DNA from: Enterococcus pallens ATCC BAA-351
Lineage (GTDB): Bacteria; Bacillota; Bacilli; Lactobacillales; Enterococcaceae
NCBI RefSeq assembly: GCF_000407485.1
Contig: NZ_ASWD01000002.1
Coordinates: forward strand, 558,001-622,000
DNA: 64,000 nt
Reading direction: 5' to 3'
The notes under the pieces are model-generated. The model searched no databases, had not been told where the DNA came from, and worked only from the letters and a program-made list of their open reading frames with translations. Each line of letters starts with the position of its first letter. The stretch's first letter is position 1. The position numbers and the translations under genes were made by a program. Of this stretch, positions 16,746 through 25,817 are shown one piece after another.

Positions 16746-17622
16746 CTTCAATTTCCCCCTCGTCTGAATCGTTGCTGCTATGAGAAACCGGACCGCTTGG
16801 TATCATTTGCCCATTCTTGTAGCTGATGGCAGCTAAGGCAAATCCGATTAATGCGATTGCTAACATTGGCAATGAGTTGAATACTCCTTCAAAGTCCTTC
16901 ACTACACTAGCAACTCCGCCACCTAATAATTGCATATTAGTAAATACTGTTCCTAACAAAGCAGTCAATGTGAAGCCTAGAATCAAGTAAGGGAAGTGTT
17001 TCTTCACTGGCAAGTAGCGAAGCAGAATCGCAAACCCGACGGCTGGCAATACAGCACCGGCTACGGACAAGCCGTCTCCCAACCATTTCAAATCGCCATT
17101 CAAAACGGCTACTACACGTTCAACTAAGCCTCCGCCAAAGGCCAGAGCCAAGAACACTGGAATCATCCGTGATAATGACCAAGGAAGTGCACCCATTAAG
17201 AAATTGCGTTCGATGCCTTTGTAATTCATATCTTCAACTAGCTTATCAATTCGATGAGCAAAGTACGTGTTTGCAAACCGGGCCAAAATATCCAGTTGGA
17301 TCATCAAGCTGGCTACTGGTACCGCAATCGCGGCAATCGCCTGCTCTGGATTCATGCCTAAAGCAACTGAGAAGGCTGTTGCTAAAACCGTACCTGAGTT
17401 GGCATCAATTTTGGAGGCTCCTCCGAAGGTTCCAACACCTAATACTGTCAGTTGCATACTACCACCGATAATCAAACCAGCCTTAATATCTCCCATAACC
17501 AAACCAGCAAATAAGCCGGCGAAAACTGGTGCACTTAGTGATGAGTAAATTTGCAGCTCATCTAAAATTTGATACCCTGCATATAATGATAATAATAAGA
17601 TCTGCCACCATAAGATATCCAT
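16732..17622 (-). CDS. Mannose-family PTS EIIC component (AgaC/GnbC-like)
   Basis: This 296-residue membrane permease has about eight helices and the family motif GLVMGDIKAGLIIGGSMQL near residue 42. The C-terminus is highly acidic (NDSDEGEIEDDEI). In GnbC- and AgaC-type systems the EIIC/EIID pair imports galacto-N-biose, N-acetylgalactosamine or related sugars as the 6-phosphate. The neighbouring GH35 galactosidase and AgaS/LacC/LacD genes support such a substrate. Confidence 0.88.
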   Translation of the reverse strand: MDILWWQILLLSLYAGYQILDELQIYSSLSAPVFAGLFAGLVMGDIKAGLIIGGSMQLTVLGVGTFGGASKIDANSGTVLATAFSVALGMNPEQAIAAIAVPVASLMIQLDILARFANTYFAHRIDKLVEDMNYKGIERNFLMGALPWSLSRMIPVFLALAFGGGLVERVVAVLNGDLKWLGDGLSVAGAVLPAVGFAILLRYLPVKKHFPYLILGFTLTALLGTVFTNMQLLGGGVASVVKDFEGVFNSLPMLAIALIGFALAAISYKNGQMIPSGPVSHSSNDSDEGEIEDDEI

Positions 17623-17634
17623 TTTACTTCCCCC

Positions 17635-18114
17635 TTATTTCTTCAACAAACTCATGAAGTCTTCTGCTTTATCACTTGGAACCATTTGTGCCACTAAACG
17701 AACACCTTTAGCATCTAACTGATTGAATACTTCCACATCCTGATCCACTACATTGATCGACTTCGTAATCGAACGAGTTTCATCAGTTTGCGACATGTTT
17801 CCTACATTAATTTCGGTAATTGGCACACCAAGCTCCACTAGCTTCAATAAGCGATCCGGCTTGCGGGCAATAATCAATAAGCGTTGCGAATCATATTTAC
17901 CAGCTAAAATATTGTTGGCAGCTTTTTCGATTGGCAATACACTCAGCTTTACCCCAGCAGGAGTAGCTAGCTTTAAGCCGCTCTTTTCAATATCATTTGT
18001 GGCAACCTCATCGTCTACTACCATAATGCGGCTAATATTCAATTTCGTTGTCCATAAATTTGCTACCTGTCCGTGAATCAAGCGTCCATCAATTCTTACT
18101 CCGATAATACTCAT
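17635..18114 (-). CDS. Mannose-family PTS EIIB component
   Basis: This 159-residue cytoplasmic protein transfers phosphate to the incoming sugar. The active histidine is in RIDGRLIHGQVA (residue 14). The start codon overlaps the GH35 stop by four bases (ATGA), so the two are translationally coupled. Length and fold are standard for this component. Confidence 0.92.
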   Translation of the reverse strand: MSIIGVRIDGRLIHGQVANLWTTKLNISRIMVVDDEVATNDIEKSGLKLATPAGVKLSVLPIEKAANNILAGKYDSQRLLIIARKPDRLLKLVELGVPITEINVGNMSQTDETRSITKSINVVDQDVEVFNQLDAKGVRLVAQMVPSDKAEDFMSLLKK

Positions 18115-19898
18115 TTTTCTCCCTCTTTCATTTCTTTATAAATTGGTTTTGCGGTTAATTGAATTTCTGACTGATACTTGCCTTCAGTTTCAAAGACAAT
18201 AATTTCATTGCTTCCTGCTTTTAAATAGCCCTTAGGAATATACAAGGACAATGTCGGTCCAACTTCCCAAAAACGACCAATGTTTACCTGATTGACAAAC
18301 ACAACGCCTTTACCAAATCCTGACAGATCAATAAAACAATCTTCTCTATCTGACAGCTCTACATTGTAACGATAAAAGCTTGGCTGCTGCGGCTGCCAGT
18401 CTTTGGAAAAATCAATTTGTGCAGGATTGTCTAACGGCAGGCAGTACTGCTGCCACTGGGTAATAAAATGCAAATCTGCCATCACACCATTGCGAATACC
18501 TTTACGCTGCGTATCTGCAAACAATTTATGTCCATAATTTACACGACCCATATTTTCCATCAAAATATCCAACTGATTTTCCGGCTGCTCCAGCTCTACA
18601 AAAATGTCTTCACCAATTTCCGTTTGATATTGCGTTGCTTGCCACGTTTCGTTTAAATACAGCTGCGCTCGATCACGACCATCAATAATACGAATTCTTT
18701 CTTTTTCAGCGTCCTTTTGAATCGTTGTTCGGTATAGCAGATAACCAGTATTTTGTCCCAGCTCCTCCATTCCCTGTGTATATTGGGAGCAGATCGGCTG
18801 ACTTACTGTGTGCAAGGTTGCGAATAAGCTGACTTTGCCAGTTAACGGGATCGCTTTGGCTTCTGTCGCTTTCTTAATTAGCGGTTCCAGCTGCTGCAGT
18901 TCAGGATAGGTCTCGTGAATCATTCGCTGAATTGCGTAATACTTCTCTGTTGGATTCCCTTGTTCATCTAGCGGTGCGCCATAATCGTAAGAAGTAATTT
19001 GCGGCAAATCAATCGTCCCTCTTGCTGAACAGCCATTCATAAAGCCGAAGTTCGTGCCGCCGTGGAACATATACAAGTTGATGCTGCCGATGGCTAAGGC
19101 TTCCTTGATTGCTTCGGCTAATTCTTCGGCATCTCTTTGCACAATCGGTTCCTTCCAGCGGTTAAACCAGCCATCCCAAAATTCCATGCACATCAGCGGC
19201 CATTTCTTGTCGTGCTCAGCGAAAAAATTTTCCATATCAGCAAAGTTTTCTTTCGCCTTCGAGCCAAAATTCCCTGTGACTAAGATATCTTCATCGATCA
19301 TGCTGCCGGCTCGCAAGGTTGCCCGCCAAGGCCCATCTGAAGTAAAGAAGGGAACATCAATGCCTCTTTCTTTCATCAAATCACGAACGGCCCTCAAATA
19401 TTTTTTGTCTTCACCAAAGGAACCGTATTCATTTTCAATCTGAATCATCAGGATGTTGCCACCCTGAGTTATCTGATGGGGAACAATTTTTTCCATCAAG
19501 ACATCATAATAATCAGCCACATGCTGCAAGTAAGCTGGATCAGACGAACGAATTCTAATTCGTTCATTTAACAGCCACGCTGGAAATCCGCCAAACTCCC
19601 ATTCCGCACAAATGTATGGCGAGGGTCGAACGATTGCATATAAGCCTAATTCCTCTGCGGTCTTTAGAAATTTCTCTAAATCCAGCAGGCCTTCAAAGTG
19701 ATACGCTCCTTTTTTCGGCTCATGCAGATTCCAAGGGACATAGGTTTCGACAGTATTAAAGCCTAATGCCTTTAAGTTATACAAGGAATGATACCAATCA
19801 CTTGGATGAACCCGAAAATAATGAATGGCGCCTGACATAATCTTAAAGGGCTGACCATTTAGTAAAAAATCCTCTTTTATTTCAAAAGTATTCAACAA
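18111..19898 (-). CDS. bga35: GH35 beta-galactosidase (BgaC/GnbG-like)
   Basis: This 595-residue enzyme has an N-terminal GH35 TIM barrel. IENEYGSFG near residue 155 carries the acid/base glutamate and CMEFWDGWFNRW near residue 235 carries the nucleophile glutamate. Two jelly-roll domains follow. There is no signal peptide, so it acts inside the cell, presumably on a sugar imported by the co-transcribed PTS. Relatives such as pneumococcal BgaC (same length) and L. casei GnbG cleave Gal-beta-1,3-GalNAc/GlcNAc units or their 6-phosphates. It starts with TTG at 19898 after AGGAGG, and is the first gene of the operon. Confidence 0.9.
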   Translation of the reverse strand: MLNTFEIKEDFLLNGQPFKIMSGAIHYFRVHPSDWYHSLYNLKALGFNTVETYVPWNLHEPKKGAYHFEGLLDLEKFLKTAEELGLYAIVRPSPYICAEWEFGGFPAWLLNERIRIRSSDPAYLQHVADYYDVLMEKIVPHQITQGGNILMIQIENEYGSFGEDKKYLRAVRDLMKERGIDVPFFTSDGPWRATLRAGSMIDEDILVTGNFGSKAKENFADMENFFAEHDKKWPLMCMEFWDGWFNRWKEPIVQRDAEELAEAIKEALAIGSINLYMFHGGTNFGFMNGCSARGTIDLPQITSYDYGAPLDEQGNPTEKYYAIQRMIHETYPELQQLEPLIKKATEAKAIPLTGKVSLFATLHTVSQPICSQYTQGMEELGQNTGYLLYRTTIQKDAEKERIRIIDGRDRAQLYLNETWQATQYQTEIGEDIFVELEQPENQLDILMENMGRVNYGHKLFADTQRKGIRNGVMADLHFITQWQQYCLPLDNPAQIDFSKDWQPQQPSFYRYNVELSDREDCFIDLSGFGKGVVFVNQVNIGRFWEVGPTLSLYIPKGYLKAGSNEIIVFETEGKYQSEIQLTAKPIYKEMKEGEK

Positions 19899-19909
19899 TA
19901 GCTCCTCCT

Positions 19910-19923
19910 AGGAAACGTTTTCA
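19910..19923 (-). promoter_or_regulatory. Candidate cre site (CcpA) before bga35
   Basis: The minus-strand sequence TGAAAACGTTTCCT fits the catabolite-responsive element pattern TGWAANCGNTNNCW at nearly every position. It lies just downstream of the predicted -10 box, where CcpA binding would block transcription when glucose is present. Confidence 0.65.
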
Positions 19924-19962
19924 GTATATTAATATACTAAATTCTATCAAATAAAAAGTCAA
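19923..19962 (-). promoter_or_regulatory. bga35-PTS promoter with overlapping palindromic operator
   Basis: On the minus strand TTGACT (19957-19962) and TAGTAT (19934-19939) are separated by 17 bases. The -10 is embedded in the perfect palindrome AGTATATTAATATACT (19923-19938), a likely operator for the divergent GntR-family regulator. The cre site adjoins it, so substrate induction and carbon catabolite repression converge on this promoter. Confidence 0.65.
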
Positions 19963-20065
19963 CAGTTTTATTTACTCAAACTTGTGGTAAAATCATGGTT
20001 GAAAGGGTATACGAAAAAATACTAAGCAAATTTTTAGGATTTATTCATAATTGGAGGCAAAGCAA

Positions 20066-20776
20066 ATGACAATCCCAAAATACCAGATCATTAAAGATGA
20101 GCTGAAACAACAAATCATAGCCGGTCGATTCGAGAATGGCGATAAATTTTACACCGAAGCTGAATTAGTCAAAATGTTTAATGTCAGCTCCATCACAGTC
20201 ATTCGGGCGTTAAACGAACTAGTAAAAGATGGTTTTATTGTTCGCCACCAAGGCCGCGGCTCCTTTGTTTCCCGAGCTCGCAAAGGCAAGCTGGTGGAGT
20301 TTTCCGACATTGAGTTGTTTCCGATCAATCATGATCAGGTAAAGGTTCTTAGTATTACCCGAGGCAATGATCCAGAATACCTTAATCGGCTGGGGCTGAC
20401 AGAAACAGCCTTTTACTACTGTATTGAACGGGTTCGCACCACTGGAGACGTTCCTTATATTTATCACCAAACCTATTTACCAGAGCAATATGTGAATCCT
20501 AACTATCCTGATTTAAGCTACTATAATTCGATTTACCAACGCTTTAAGCTGGATTACAATATTCACATGAACGATGAATCCTTCGTCGAAACCAATGAAA
20601 TTAAGTTCCCTGCACCAGCTAAGGCCTGTGAAAAGCTGCAGATCATTAAGGAAGAACCTGTGGTCTTGCAAGTCAGGATAACTAAACGAAAAGATACTGA
20701 GCAAATTCTTGAATACGTTGAAACCTTCAAAAAATGGAATTTCTACAAAATTGAATTGGTTTCTAACTCTAACTAG
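20066..20776 (+). CDS. GntR/HutC-family repressor of the GH35-PTS operon
   Basis: This 236-residue protein has an N-terminal winged helix (about 1-70, ending HQGRGSFVS) and a C-terminal UTRA ligand-binding domain. I start it at ATG 20066, with GGAGG 9 bases upstream, rather than at the earlier in-frame TTG. It is divergent from bga35 and very probably binds the palindrome over that promoter. Its ligand should be a phosphorylated sugar from this pathway. It corresponds in position and type to GnbR of lactobacilli. Confidence 0.85.
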   Translation: MTIPKYQIIKDELKQQIIAGRFENGDKFYTEAELVKMFNVSSITVIRALNELVKDGFIVRHQGRGSFVSRARKGKLVEFSDIELFPINHDQVKVLSITRGNDPEYLNRLGLTETAFYYCIERVRTTGDVPYIYHQTYLPEQYVNPNYPDLSYYNSIYQRFKLDYNIHMNDESFVETNEIKFPAPAKACEKLQIIKEEPVVLQVRITKRKDTEQILEYVETFKKWNFYKIELVSNSN

Positions 20777-20777
20777 T

Positions 20778-21745
<968 letters not shown>

Positions 21746-22738
21746 CTAATCAAGAACTTCTGCTTTATCATGCCATGAGCTGGCGGTTTGACTAACAATC
21801 CGATTCAAGCTTTCGATGTTTTCACGACCAGTGGTTTGCAGCCATTGGCGACCAGCTGCTTCGCCGGATTCAATAAATGGTTTCACCCCATTTTTCCAGG
21901 TTGCTCGACCACATAACACACCATTAAAGGTAGAACCAGCCTCTTTAGCAAATACTAAGGTCTGTTGGAACAGCTCCGTTGAAACACCTGCACTTAAGAA
22001 GATAAATGGCAGCTCCGTTGCCTGACTTTGCTCTGCGAAATAAGCAGCAGCTTCTTCTTTGGTATACGCTGTTTCTCCTGAGGCAAAGCCTTCAACAAAG
22101 TTCATATTCACTGGTACTTCTACTTTAAGAACATCGACCTTGTATTGCGGCTTCGAAAATTCTTCCATCATAGCATTAACTTTATGAGGTTTTACTTTGG
22201 CATATTCCAATGAATTGGCATCACTATTTTGGGCATCGTAAGACACTAATTCCAGGTAGAAAGGTAAGTTTTCTGCTGCACATTCACTGCCAAGACGTTC
22301 AATAAATACGTGCTTTTGATGATTAATGGCTGCAGCTTCATCCACATCATAGTAAAGTAAGAATTTGATCGCATCAGCGCCCTGCTCTTTAAGCCGCAGG
22401 ACGGACCAGTCAGCCAATAAATCAGGCAAACGTCCTGGGGTGGTAGCATCATAACCGGTTTTTTCATACGCTAGCAGCAAGCCTGCTTCTTTGTGACGCG
22501 CCTTAGCTGCCGGCAATCCATATTCAGGATCCAACAAGATAGCTGAGGCATAGGGAGTTAGCTCACTAGATACCAGCTCTTTAAATTCCTCAATATGCTG
22601 ATCTGTTGGTTCTACCTCCAATGCTTTAATCATTTTTCTTAACGCGCCTCGTTGATCAATGGCTAAGGCACTAATAATTCCGTCTTTGGTTGATAAACGG
22701 TCCATCGCAGCCTTTTTTTCTTTTGTTAATTTCAGCAT
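21746..22738 (-). CDS. lacD: Tagatose-1,6-bisphosphate aldolase (LacD)
   Basis: This 330-residue class I aldolase of the LacD family has [14 protein letters not shown] near the N-terminus, a Schiff-base lysine candidate in [11 protein letters not shown] (about 205), and FIFLSAGVS. It splits tagatose-1,6-bisphosphate into glyceraldehyde-3-phosphate and dihydroxyacetone phosphate. Gene spacing to lacC is 12 bases and to agaS 14 bases, consistent with one operon. Confidence 0.92.
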   Translation of the reverse strand: MLKLTKEKKAAMDRLSTKDGIISALAIDQRGALRKMIKALEVEPTDQHIEEFKELVSSELTPYASAILLDPEYGLPAAKARHKEAGLLLAYEKTGYDATTPGRLPDLLADWSVLRLKEQGADAIKFLLYYDVDEAAAINHQKHVFIERLGSECAAENLPFYLELVSYDAQNSDANSLEYAKVKPHKVNAMMEEFSKPQYKVDVLKVEVPVNMNFVEGFASGETAYTKEEAAAYFAEQSQATELPFIFLSAGVSTELFQQTLVFAKEAGSTFNGVLCGRATWKNGVKPFIESGEAAGRQWLQTTGRENIESLNRIVSQTASSWHDKAEVLD

Positions 22739-22752
22739 CTTCTACCGTCCTC

Positions 22753-23928
22753 CTAGTTGTTGAATTCATGAATCGTAACGCCTTTAACTACCCGATTAAC
22801 TGTGCCAGTAGGAGAAGGAGTATCTGGTTTATTGGCTACTTTAATTGAAGTCAGCAAAGCCACAGTTTGGGCAACCATTACATAAGCTAAAGCTAAATAC
22901 CCATCTGGCAGCAAGGTTGAATCCGCTGCAAATTCAAAAGTATCACCAGTAAAGTTCCGGTCGCCTGGTTGAGTAATCGCAAATGTTCCCACAGCGATGC
23001 CGTCTTCCTTAACTTCCTCCAGCACATCCAGGTCATAATCCCGCGTGTATGGCTGATTGTTCACAAAACCGAACATCAAGGTTTGTTCGTTAATAAATGA
23101 TTTTGGTCCATGACGGAAGCCCATGGAGGAATCAAAAACAGTCGCTACCTTACCAGCAGTTAATTCCAAAATTTTCAACTGTGCTTCCCGGGTTAAACCA
23201 GACAAGCTGCCTGAGCCCACATAAACAATTCGATTAAAATCACGGTCAACGATGGCTTGAATTTCTGCTTCGCGACTAATCACTTCCCGGCCTAATTTAG
23301 CCATTACTTCAATGTAGCCTTGCTTTTCAACAAGCTCGGTTTCATCAAAGGTCAGTAAAGCCCCCAAGGTCATGCAAGTAAAGCTGCCAGTCATAGCAAA
23401 GCCGTCGTCATTAGAACGTTCTGGCATTAGGAATAACAAGCTGCGTTCGTCGTTGCGGCTGATTTCAGCCAAACGACCTGATTCAGCACAAGTAATCGTT
23501 AAATGATGCAACGTATCAACTGCTTTATTCGCTACTTCAATCGCTGCAATACTTTCTGGACTGTTGCCGCTGCGGCCAAAGGAAACCAGTAAGGTTGGCA
23601 CATCTTGCAGCAAATATTCCTGCGGTGCCGCTACGATGTCGGTAGTTCCGATGCTTTCAAAAATAAAATCCTGATGATTCCCATGAGCCCTTAAGTAAGG
23701 AACCAACGTATCCCCTACATATTGTGAAGTTCCAGCACCTGTAAAAATTACGCGCGTTTTTGCTCCTTTGGCTTGTTGCTTTACTTCAGCTAAAAAGGCT
23801 TGTAGGTTGGCTTGCTCTTTTTGGTACAGCGTTAAGGTTTCTTCCCATAAATCGGGTTGTTGACGAATTTCCCGCGTGGTAATTTCCGCCCCCATTTTTT
23901 CTAATTCTTCAGTAGACAATGAATACAT
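22753..23928 (-). CDS. agaS: AgaS: galactosamine-6-phosphate deaminase/isomerase (SIS domains)
   Basis: This protein of about 391 residues carries two SIS (sugar isomerase) domains, with FTGAGTSQYVG (about 55-65) and VSFGRSGNSPES in the first and VYVGSGSLSG in the second. AgaS converts galactosamine-6-phosphate to tagatose-6-phosphate and ammonia, which LacC and LacD then use. I place the start at ATG 23928, preceded by GGAGAG, rather than at a codon further upstream that would run back to the preceding regulator gene. No nagA/agaA deacetylase is in the window, so GalNAc-6-phosphate would need one encoded elsewhere. Confidence 0.9.
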   Translation of the reverse strand: MYSLSTEELEKMGAEITTREIRQQPDLWEETLTLYQKEQANLQAFLAEVKQQAKGAKTRVIFTGAGTSQYVGDTLVPYLRAHGNHQDFIFESIGTTDIVAAPQEYLLQDVPTLLVSFGRSGNSPESIAAIEVANKAVDTLHHLTITCAESGRLAEISRNDERSLLFLMPERSNDDGFAMTGSFTCMTLGALLTFDETELVEKQGYIEVMAKLGREVISREAEIQAIVDRDFNRIVYVGSGSLSGLTREAQLKILELTAGKVATVFDSSMGFRHGPKSFINEQTLMFGFVNNQPYTRDYDLDVLEEVKEDGIAVGTFAITQPGDRNFTGDTFEFAADSTLLPDGYLALAYVMVAQTVALLTSIKVANKPDTPSPTGTVNRVVKGVTIHEFNN

Positions 23929-23977
23929 GCTTAACTCTCCTCGTATTAAATAAGTTAGTTTACTATCAACAGACAGC

Positions 23978-24709
23978 TTAATTGGTTCGAATGTGGCGAA
24001 TGTGGTAATGAAATTGATCCGCCCGTGCCACACTCAGCGTAAATTCAATAATTTCATTTTTCATATTGTAGGTCGATCGAGCTAAATGCAGAACCGGTGA
24101 TCCTTCATGAATCCCTAGCAGCTTGGCATCATCCTTTTGTGCGATGCTGGCATACAGCTCTTCATCCGCTAGACGAACCGTTTGATTGAAATCTTCTGAG
24201 AACAAATCATAAAGCGGCTTACGTCGCAGCATGGTTTCGTCCAAGGATAAAAATAGTTTTACTGGCAAGTATGAATCCTCCACCATCAATGGCTCACGAT
24301 CCGCTAAGCGCAGACGGCTAAGCTTGAAAACTGCTTCTCCCAACGGCAAATTCATGTGCTGGGCAATGTACTTGTCCGCTTCGATCTTTTCAAAGGATAA
24401 AATGCGTGTCTCAGGATTACGTCCTAAGCTGCGCATTTGTTCAGTAAAGCTGTACGCTCCTGCCAAATCTGCTGCATTCTTCGTTAAGTCCGAGACAAAG
24501 GTTCCCTTTCCATGCCGCCGATAAATATAGCCGGTTGCTTCTAATTCCTGCAGAGCCAAACGAACCGTCGTCCGACTAACTCCGTATTGTGCCGTCAATT
24601 CCCTTTCAGACGGCAGTTTGTCATGGGGAACCATGCTGCTTTCGATCCGTTCCTTCAGCAGGTCCACCAATTGATAGTACAAAGCTTTGTTTTTAAAGGA
24701 ATTTTCCAT
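23978..24709 (-). CDS. GntR/HutC-family regulator (NagR/DasR-like)
   Basis: This 243-residue protein has an N-terminal winged helix (SRTTVRLALQELEATGYIYRRHGKGTFVS) and a UTRA domain. I start it at ATG 24709, which has GGAGAA 6 bases upstream. It is the first gene of the unit gntR-agaS-lacD-lacC. The palindrome ACTGGTTATAACCA lies about 20 bases upstream of the start and matches the dre-type operator of NagR/DasR regulators, so autoregulation by an amino-sugar phosphate is likely. Confidence 0.85.
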   Translation of the reverse strand: MENSFKNKALYYQLVDLLKERIESSMVPHDKLPSERELTAQYGVSRTTVRLALQELEATGYIYRRHGKGTFVSDLTKNAADLAGAYSFTEQMRSLGRNPETRILSFEKIEADKYIAQHMNLPLGEAVFKLSRLRLADREPLMVEDSYLPVKLFLSLDETMLRRKPLYDLFSEDFNQTVRLADEELYASIAQKDDAKLLGIHEGSPVLHLARSTYNMKNEIIEFTLSVARADQFHYHIRHIRTN

Positions 24710-24730
24710 TGTTGTTCTCCCACCTTCGTA

Positions 24731-24746
24731 ACTGGTTATAACCACA
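24731..24746. promoter_or_regulatory. dre-like operator TGGTTATAACCA
   Basis: A perfect 12-base palindrome (24733-24744) is flanked by AC, as in the dre consensus ACTGGTCTAGACCACT bound by DasR/NagR. It lies just downstream of the predicted -10 of the agaS operon. Confidence 0.7.
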
Positions 24747-24751
24747 AGACA

Positions 24752-24781
24752 AGTGTAAGGTGGTCTTTTAAAAGCTGTCAA
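24752..24781 (-). promoter_or_regulatory. Promoter of the gntR-agaS-lacD-lacC operon
   Basis: The minus strand has a consensus TTGACA (24776-24781) and TACACT (24752-24757) with an 18-base spacer. The dre-like palindrome follows immediately. A weak cre-like sequence with two mismatches lies around 24790-24806. Confidence 0.6.
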
Positions 24782-24950
24782 GAAATAATTATTAAGCGGT
24801 TACAAAAAATCAATTCACATAAGCTGAGCTATTGATATACAAGGGTTTTATAAAACCGATTTATTATTAATGTTTTCTCATTTTTATTTTCTCTTTGTTT
24901 TACTCCCTTAAAAAAAGACCAAAATCTAATACCAGTTAGGGAATTTAGGT

Positions 24951-24995
24951 GAAAAATACCACTGATCTCAAAACTAAATTTAAGACCAGTGGTAT
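24951..24995 (-). terminator. Terminator of the GH-phosphoesterase operon
   Basis: On the minus strand ATACCACTGGTCT pairs with AGATCAGTGGTAT and is followed by TTTTTC, shortly after the phosphoesterase stop. Confidence 0.8.
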
Positions 24996-25007
24996 GCTTT
25001 TTGTCCA

Positions 25008-25817
25008 TTAAAAATGCAAGGTGAAGCTGGAAATTTCTGGCGGCACACCGAGACGAGCATGAATCGCTGTCGTTCCCAGGCCAGTGTTTACATACAGTTG
25101 CGTGTAGTCGCTTAATTCATATAAGCCGCGAACGTATTTCTCCGCTAAGACATTTTTCACCTGATAAAAAGGCAAGCGAACCTGACCGCCGTGACTATGA
25201 CCAGCTAATACCAGTTGCGTGTTGGTTCCGATAAAGCCATCTGCCACATCCGGTTCATGAGTAAGTAAAATCGAATAATCGTACCCTTGACGATAAGCCA
25301 AGGTTCCAGAAATGGAGGGATTCCCTAACAAGGAATCATCCAAGCCCCCAATAAAAACCTGTTTGCCATTAGCGAGAGTGATCGTTTCACCTGTATTTTG
25401 CAGGACTTCAAAATTGGCCGCATTCATCACCTGCTGATACACTCGTGAAGCTCCGCCGCCATAATCATGATTGCCCCAGACTGCGTATTTTCCCATGGTT
25501 GCCTTCATTTGACTCAGCTTATCGATGATTTCCTGTTCATGATTGTACTGAGCATAATTATCGAATAAATCGCCGGTAAATACGATGATATCGGGATTTT
25601 CTTGATTTACCTTTTTGATTACTTTATCCAAGCGATTGGTCGCGTAGCTTTCCGACACTTGAATATCTGAAAGCTGCACGACTTTTAACTCAGCTGGCTT
25701 GCTTTGATCCCCCAGCTCTAGACGGTGAACGACTGCTAAATTCGGTTCAATTTTGAAAGCATAAAAGGGAATAAATACCAGCAGCAGTAGCAGGCCGATC
25801 ATTATTTTTCGTCTCAT
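25008..25817 (-). CDS. Membrane-anchored metallophosphoesterase (YkuE-like)
   Basis: This 269-residue protein has an N-terminal membrane anchor (about 5-24) and a calcineurin-like catalytic domain. The motifs are LSDIQ, FTGDLFDN, WGNHDYGG, TLLTHEPD-like LLTHEP and GHSHGGQV, which supply two-metal ligands. The family opening normally reads DxH, and here it is LSDIQVS, so the first His ligand is replaced by Gln. The start overlaps the upstream glycosidase gene by ATGA. The substrate is unknown. Confidence 0.8.
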   Translation of the reverse strand: MRRKIMIGLLLLLVFIPFYAFKIEPNLAVVHRLELGDQSKPAELKVVQLSDIQVSESYATNRLDKVIKKVNQENPDIIVFTGDLFDNYAQYNHEQEIIDKLSQMKATMGKYAVWGNHDYGGGASRVYQQVMNAANFEVLQNTGETITLANGKQVFIGGLDDSLLGNPSISGTLAYRQGYDYSILLTHEPDVADGFIGTNTQLVLAGHSHGGQVRLPFYQVKNVLAEKYVRGLYELSDYTQLYVNTGLGTTAIHARLGVPPEISSFTLHF

